DNA of 64,000 bases from Oikopleura dioica (taxonomy: Eukaryota; Chordata; Appendicularia; Copelata; Oikopleuridae). A program made the translations under genes and the position numbers. Below the pieces are notes generated by a model. The model searched no databases. It was not told the DNA's origin and saw only the letters and a program-made list of their open reading frames with translations. Shown in pieces: positions 58,821 through 64,000 of this stretch (position 1 is the stretch's first letter; each line of letters opens with the position of its first letter). The stretch covers positions 15,573,208 to 15,637,207 of the forward strand of contig OU015568.1 in the NCBI GenBank assembly GCA_907165135.1. Direction: 5' to 3'.

Positions 58821-59063
58821 CTGGGCTCGGCAACCTGTTAAGAAAAAGAGTCAGGGTCTGAAATAGCTGAAATGAAAAGCCGGGCAGCGGCTTTTTTAAA
58901 AACGAAGCCGCAAAGCGGCTTCACCTGAATATTTCTTTGATTAAAACGGTAATATTAGCGAAGCCGCTTTGCGGCTTCGTTCTCAGAAAAGCCGCTGCGC
59001 GGCTATTCATTTCAGCACTTTAAAGCCCTGACTCAGGTTTTCTACACAGGTTCCCGAGCCCAG
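58821..59063. mobile_element. CTGGGCTCGG palindromic MITE with exact 8-bp duplication
   Basis: A full copy of 243 bp flanked by exact CTAGCCAT (58813-58820 and 59064-59071). All family landmarks are present. Confidence 0.94.
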
Positions 59064-59694
59064 CTAGCCATAGCGATCAGCTTGCTTCATGAAAGAAAAA
59101 AAAAACTATTTCAGAAACTGCTCATTGAAAATATTAAAAATAAACGCTTCCAGTAAACTCTTCACTAGAAATAAATGAACCTCGATTCTGATTTCCATTT
59201 CCGGCAGATTGGAACATGAATAATTTATTTTTGCGAATTTTCATTTCAAAAAACACGGTGAACACCTGTTGTAGAAATTTCAAAAATTCAGTTTCAATTA
59301 TACATTGCTCGCGGAATTCGCTGAATTGGATATTTCACCGGCATTCATTAGCATAAACGCTGGCAGTAGAGACGTGAAAGTACAGTCAAGGGTAAAGAAA
59401 TGCTGACAAGCGATTATTCTGAAAGACAATTTGAAGCTGGTATAACTATTCTTCTATGCGAAATTTCGTCTCTTTTGACATGCTGATGCATAATTTGAAA
59501 TTTCCAAACTCTCTGAGAGATGATGAGACATTAATTGGGGTTCTGATAATATATTTCATGGATAAGTTATTATTTGTACAAGCATATGAGCTATATTCAA
59601 TAAAAATAACTTGTATACAATAATTATTTACAATTACAATTATTCACAATAAATTGTCAGAGGCATGTTGAAAATCAAAGGTGATGAGGACAAA
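59064..59694. other. Intergenic, nothing recognised
   Basis: AT-rich spacer between the MITE and the 3' end of RING gene B, with no coding signal. Confidence 0.5.
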
Positions 59695-60627
59695 TCAGTT
59701 AAAAACTTTGAAAACACGGTTCTTAGTGAACTTTACGTGGCAGCTTGGACATTTTTTCTGTGGAAGATTGGAGATGCAGTTGAAGCAGGCTTTGTGACCA
59801 CATGGGATGATTACAGCTTCAGGATGATCGTTGTCGAAGGGAAAGAAGCAGACCTTGCAATGAGGCTTCTCATTCTCAGTTTTTGGTTTTTTGGATTTAG
59901 GCTCACTTTCTAAAGACCAATAAATATTTATACAAAATAATAAAGTTTTTAAGTTCTTACCGACAGTTTCCAAAGCAACTTGAGTCACAAAAAGAACTCG
60001 CTTTGCACTTTTCTCACGTAGTTTTCTTAAAGTTTTTCCTTTTAATTTCTCCGACTCCAATTCTTTTTTTGCGATTGCGACCGCTTCTTTGGCCTTTTTC
60101 AGATTTTTCTTTGCATCAGATAGACTCGACGTAGCGAAACCTATCCTTGCATCACAATCATCATCTTCCTTTCTAATTCTTTGATAAAGATCATTGAAAT
60201 ACTCGTGTTCATTGTCAGCATCTATAAACAAAAGTCTTCTTATTTTTATTGTATGAAACTGATACCGTCAGGCTCAGGTTTAAGCATTAATGCGGCTTCG
60301 CAACAAGTTCCAATAACCAACTCGAGATAAGACAATTTATCCGCAGCGCAGTTTCCTGCTCGACATTTGAATGTTGAGTTACAGTATTGAAACGTGGCTT
60401 TTTCATCCGGAAAATCCAAATCTTTACATGGTTTGCAAAGTTTGAATTCTTGTATAACAGTCGTTGATTCGGAGATTCTTAAATATATAAGGGTACGAAT
60501 GTTGCAGTGTAATCAATATTTTTTGAATAAAATTGAACGTAAAATCATCTTTAGCCTACCCGCATTCATCACAGTTTCCATGTTCACCACGATAAGTGAG
60601 AAACTTATCAAGGCCCACCAATTCCAT
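59695..60627 (-). CDS. Cys-rich/coiled-coil/RING protein B, 251 aa
   Basis: The exons 60627-60560, 60477-60266, 60221-59961 and 59909-59695 sum to 756 nt, with GT-AG introns of 82, 44 and 51 nt. The ATG at 60627 starts MELVGLDKF. Residues about 20-45 carry NCDEC and LCKPC pairs. Residues about 60-90 hold TFKCRAGNC...GTCC. A coiled coil spans about residues 100-180. The C-terminus is a C3HC4 RING (CKVC, CGHKACFNC, CPSC) ending VFKVFN. The RING predicts E3 ubiquitin ligase function, probably as a coiled-coil dimer. This is the intact reference member of the family; the copy at 36595 is its closest relative. The opposite strand is open by chance (60394-60870). Confidence 0.92.
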
Positions 60628-61082
60628 CCTCGCACTACTTTTAATTTTTTCCCGTTCACAAATTTCTCTCTACTAAACTTCAATGCAACCACCGCAAATA
60701 AGACCTCGTTGGACGATCTTTCAAGATCAGATAGTTACGAACTGAACCATTTCCCGATAAGACCGATCCATTATCAAAGATTCAAATCCTTTTTACGAAG
60801 CACCATAATATCTCGATTCGCTAGAATATCCCTACTTCTTTTCTGCCAAGTAGGGGCGAGAAAGCCCTAACTTGTCCTTCAGAGAAATCTGTCGAATTCG
60901 GGTGGGCGAGTATCAACAGCAGTGATGACGGATCCCACATTCGCAGTTTCCACGCGAATAATTTACCCCTTCGCAAGGGTGAGTTCATGTGCGGAAAACT
61001 TCCTTAGATGTCTGACGCGCTCCTTCCAGAAAGAAATTTCCATCATCGAACCATAACCTTTTGTAAGAGAAAAACTACCGAA
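60628..61082. other. Intergenic, probable promoter region of RING gene B
   Basis: No repeat or coding signal was recognised apart from the antisense open frame continuing from the RING gene. Confidence 0.35.
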
Positions 61083-61461
61083 TATGAACAGTCCAGCGCC
61101 GGTTGAACTCACCAAATACGGCTGTTATTTTCAGATTCCGCAGATGGACAAACCGTCTGAATGGGCAAAATGTGTGTTGAGGAAAATTTGTTGTAATTTT
61201 CTGATTTCATTATTTTTTTCAAGCGTTCCAAGCGCTGTCTGGTAGCCAAAGCTAAACAGTTTAATTGGCACAAAGCAAATTAAATTAAGAATTCGGAAAA
61301 GCATGTTAGGTCGAGAATTCCCGGAAGAGATTATGCTTCTTTTATGTAAAATTCTTCCAGTAGAGGGGGTCCTCCAGGCACGAAAGAAAATGGAATCTAC
61401 TCGCTTGGTGTCGCTTATTCAGGTTTTAGTTTTTCGGACAGTCATCAAAATTAATCGGTAG
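61083..61461 (+). CDS. Possible F-box-like fragment
   Basis: The frame 61303-61461 reads EFPEEIMLLLCKILPVEGVL followed by QARKK, close to the first half of an F-box (L/FPxEI-x-L-x3-LP-x3-LL-x-AR). A second short ATG frame lies upstream (61083-61243). I could not join them by a splice chain or find downstream substrate-binding repeats. Either a gene start or a remnant. Confidence 0.28.
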
Positions 61462-61770
61462 ATACGGAAATACAGAAATAACTGTATTTTAAAAAAAAAC
61501 TTTGAAACTTTGAAGCATTCTGTTTCTAAAACAAAAAGTTCGTTTTTCTTGAAATCTAGGGTGCGGTGGGACGTTATCACATCCCGAGGATCTTGTGCTT
61601 AGCTCCGGCCTCGTCTTTTGTTTGAAACACGTTTCTTTTACAAAAAGAAAAAGAGTGCAAGAAACGGGTCTGTTTATCTAACGTGGTCACCCGCCCCGGA
61701 CAGCACCGCGCAGATATGACAGTTTGCGGCGGAAAAATACTTTTGTCATTTTTTTAGATCGATTTTAGAA

Positions 61771-62104
61771 ATGATGGAATGTAGACTATTTCATCCGAAT
61801 TTCCGGGCTTTTAAGGTTTTCTTAGTTGTTTTTTTGATCCTTTTATTGTTTGAATTTGTGCAGGGAAATTTCAAATGTTATTTACATCAGGTGGGAAGAG
61901 CGAGCTTCTTCTGCGGTCACTATTATTCAGCAAGTATGTATCGGGGGCGAGGGAAGCGCGGCGATCTGTCAAAAAGGTCGAGCGAATTCACTATTTTTGC
62001 GCATTCAAGGCTTCATTCTTGCACTTTATTTACTTTCCAAGGAGTTGTTCGGTATTAACGATTGGCAGGGAAGAGCTAGATGGCTCAAATGGGATTTCAT
62101 ATGA
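61771..62104 (+). CDS. Putative secreted or membrane-anchored protein, N-terminal exons
   Basis: The ATG at 61771 opens a strong hydrophobic signal or anchor (FKVFLVVFLILLLFEFVQG), followed by NFKCYLHQ and a GTGGGA donor at about 61891. A 40-nt intron and a 33-nt intron would add a Cys-containing segment (QVCIGGEGSAAICQK) and a tail ending WDFI at 62104. The second intron is unusually short, so the exon chain is provisional. The start of the mature part recalls three-finger proteins but has too few Cys to call. Confidence 0.4.
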
Positions 62105-62956
62105 TTTATATTGTTCACCATCAAATATTATTTTTAAATATAAATTTTGCAGATTTTTATCAATATTATGGTTTTGCTTTTTTTCGTATTTTTCGTGCTC
62201 GAACCTTTCCTGGGCAGGAATTGACAGACGAAGATTGGCAATGAGGAGTTGCTTCGCTTCGCATGAGTTCCGAATAATATCATTATCTTTTACGCCATTT
62301 CTACTCGATCAATCTCAAGAGTAACTGAGCATTTGCAAGGTGTCCTTCTCAAGTGCTGGAAAATAATGCACTTTCTTCTAAACGAATATTAGCCCGAGTT
62401 GCGCAACGGCTCTTGAATTCGAAAACCCCACGTAAGGTTAACAACACTGCTAAAAGCTAAAGAGCTAAACATAAACTTTTTTCTTTCTTTCGCTTTTTTC
62501 GAACCCGACTTCTAAAACACAAAATACAGACTCTTCGTTTATGTTTTTCGAAAAAAAAACAATTATTATCTTTGACCTTTGCTCCTTCATAGAAAGTTGT
62601 CTGCTAGGTACTACATAAGGTTTTGTAAAAATACTGGAAGGCCCGTTAGAGAGTCGCCAGTACATAACACCTTCTTAGGGTTAAAAAGTCTGTATGAGGC
62701 CAATTTAGGGACCCCCCTAGAAGTGCGAAAGTATGTCTTCTTGGAGCAAGTTTTTCTCCAAAACTATCCTAGATACACCCTTAATTTTTATTGGCACTTT
62801 TAGATCTAACCCTCGACTACAACCGTTCCCAATATGATGATTTCTCGATATCAAACTTAAGGATATACAGGCCGTTAATGCTCAGGTTGCTAGGAGCAAG
62901 CTTTTTTGGGTTTTTAGTTGAGGTATACGGTATACCCTTAATTTTTTCTGGATAGC
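62105..62956. other. Intergenic, nothing recognised
   Basis: Two sites with the CACCCTTAATTTTT-type motif (about 62774 and 62934) occur. No gene was seen. Confidence 0.4.
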
Positions 62957-63586
62957 TTAACAGCCCGAGAAAGAGTAGTTCTTAATCCAGTTTATCAGAA
63001 CTCCGGGCCCACTGGAAGAGGTAGATGAGCTTGGAGGAGGTAGAATTGAAATACGACGGCTATTTTGAATCGCTTGATCCGTTGGCCGCCTTTTAATTGT
63101 TTCAGCATGGCGGCGTTTTGTTTCTTCTAACTCTCTTTTGGTGATGCTCATGGCGATGGCGAAGGCTACTGGAATCAGGAAGACGTTGGAATATGCTTTT
63201 TTGAGGATTGTTAAGAAAGGGTCTTTTCGACAGACAGTTTTGTTGAGTTTTTTAGATTGTGGCTTCCAGTAAATCCACTTTGCCTATCAAAACAGCACAG
63301 AATTCGATTTTCTTCCAGAGCATGTTCTGACTTTCGCCGTGAATGAAGCGGTAGAAGAGAATGTTCAGAAAAGTGATAATCTGCCGCGGTATCCAGCTCA
63401 GGAAAAACGCACCCGTGACGAAGCGGGTCTCAATTTCATTTTTACAAGAAATTATAAAAAAATTGATTGCTTTGCAATTTTTTTAGCCTACCTGTCGCGT
63501 GATGGATTCGGACGACTTTTGCCTCTTTCGAACTTCTGCGTCCATTATTGAGTACGAGTTCTGTGATACCACCCCGCTGATTAGCG
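62957..63586 (-). CDS. C-terminal part of a rhodopsin-like GPCR with one apparent frameshift
   Basis: Exon 63586-63492 encodes the end of helix 5 and the third intracellular loop (SIMDAEVRKRQKSSESI). A 63-nt GT-AG intron leads to an exon beginning TRFVTGAFFLSWIPRQIITF, a typical helix 6 with its Trp-x-Pro. Helix 7 follows and reads about IYWKPQSKKLNKTVC at its end, so the usual NPxxY motif is not conserved. Near 63288-63295 the frame must shift by one base, between FCAVLI and WIYW. A long cytoplasmic tail with Ser/Pro ends at the stop at 62957. Helices 1-4 are not visible to the right, where repeats begin. The ligand cannot be guessed. Confidence 0.6.
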
Positions 63587-63710
63587 CTGGAGATCTGATA
63601 AGGCTTTGGATTGTTGAAGTTTGCTTCCTGACGTTGACTTCGATTTTGATATTCACCTTTCAGTGGGGATAAAAACGATGAAAATTGCTTGAAAAACGAG
63701 AAGTCTAAAA

Positions 63711-63975
63711 TTGTCACGAATGTAACGAAGGTCACTAAAGTCAATAAAAACATTAACCCTTACTCTAACCCTAACCGAATACGTGACATTCGTGACAATT
63801 TTAGTCGCCATTGAATATGTCACGAATGTCACTAATGTCACGATTTACCTGAATATGTCACTAAGAAAAGACATGTTTTCGTTACATTCATGACATTCGT
63901 GACATTCGTGACATATTCTGTGGCGACCAAAATGTCACGAATGTCACGAATTTGGTTAGAATTAAAGTTAGGGTG
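63711..63975. repeat. Palindromic 9-bp repeat (TGTCACGAA) cluster with telomere-like run
   Basis: GTCACGAAT / ATTCGTGAC units occur many times in both orientations, e.g. TGTCACGAATGTCACGAA and its inverse. A CCCTTACTCTAACCCTAACC stretch (63757-63776) sits inside. The orientation switch makes it fold on itself. Ends are unclear and it may extend beyond the window. Confidence 0.82.
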
Positions 63976-64000
63976 ACGATTTATGCTGATTTTATTGACT

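Noticed and set aside
8051-59063. CRISPR-like array interpretation of the GCCGC hairpin copies
   Set aside because: Copies are kilobases apart, have transposon ends with target duplications, and the sequence is eukaryotic.
59665-59913. 82-codon plus-strand frame and the similar minus frame at 37273-37575
   Set aside because: Both are antisense shadows of the RING exons; their similarity to each other only reflects paralogy of the sense strand.
60394-60870. 158-codon plus-strand open frame
   Set aside because: It is antisense to the well-supported RING gene B and has no domain.

Overview
The window is eukaryotic nuclear DNA, most likely from an appendicularian tunicate (an Oikopleura-like larvacean). 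Four observations support this. A complete connexin gene is present at 55482-58606, and connexins are known only from chordates. Most introns in the reconstructed genes are 41-54 nt with GT-AG ends. At least two introns (13690-13774 and 58203-58245) only work as GA-AG introns, a class reported from larvaceans. Short interstitial runs of the TTAGGG/CCCTAA telomere repeat occur at several places. The species is an inference. No rRNA, tRNA or CRISPR was recognised.

Layout. 1-4697 (minus): Ty3/gypsy LTR retroelement cut by the window edge, with several reading-frame breaks. 5453-7048 (+): STI1/HOP-like TPR gene. 12967-14796 (+): REXO4-like exonuclease fold with most catalytic residues lost, joined to a U1-type zinc finger and an RS domain. 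17289-22436 (-): XBP1-like bZIP factor. 29190-30387 (-): small unknown two-exon gene. 33259-35341: weak minus-strand gene whose intron holds a nested hAT insertion. 36595-37551 (+), 42756-43690 (-) and 59695-60627 (-): three members of one family with a Cys-rich N-terminus, a coiled coil and a C-terminal RING. 38919-42469 and 44054-44531: small unknown genes or exons. 50251-50499 (-): small secreted protein. 51893-53180 (-): extracellular protein with a WxxW-like tail. 55482-58606 (+): connexin. 61083-62104: possible F-box fragment and a signal-peptide protein. 62957-63586 (-): end of a rhodopsin-like GPCR.

Between and inside the genes lie many non-autonomous DNA transposons. The commonest is a palindromic family with CTGGGCTCGG ends, GCCGC-rich hairpins and 8-bp target-site duplications (hAT-like). 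About fifteen copies are present and several sit in introns. Other hAT-like families have interiors built of very short motifs (GCTCAG, TTCGCTTT, TCCGGAC). One place shows at least two insertions nested inside a third. Two large foldbacks (40862-41946 and 18921-19756) and several ACACCCTTA-ended mini-foldbacks complete the repeats.

The genes show no operon-like logic. The clearest biological themes are intron expansion by hAT MITEs, non-GT introns confirmed by conserved protein frames, and the lineage-expanded RING family. All exon structures were reconstructed by eye; for the connexin, XBP1-like, pseudo-exonuclease and one RING gene the exon lengths sum to a multiple of three.
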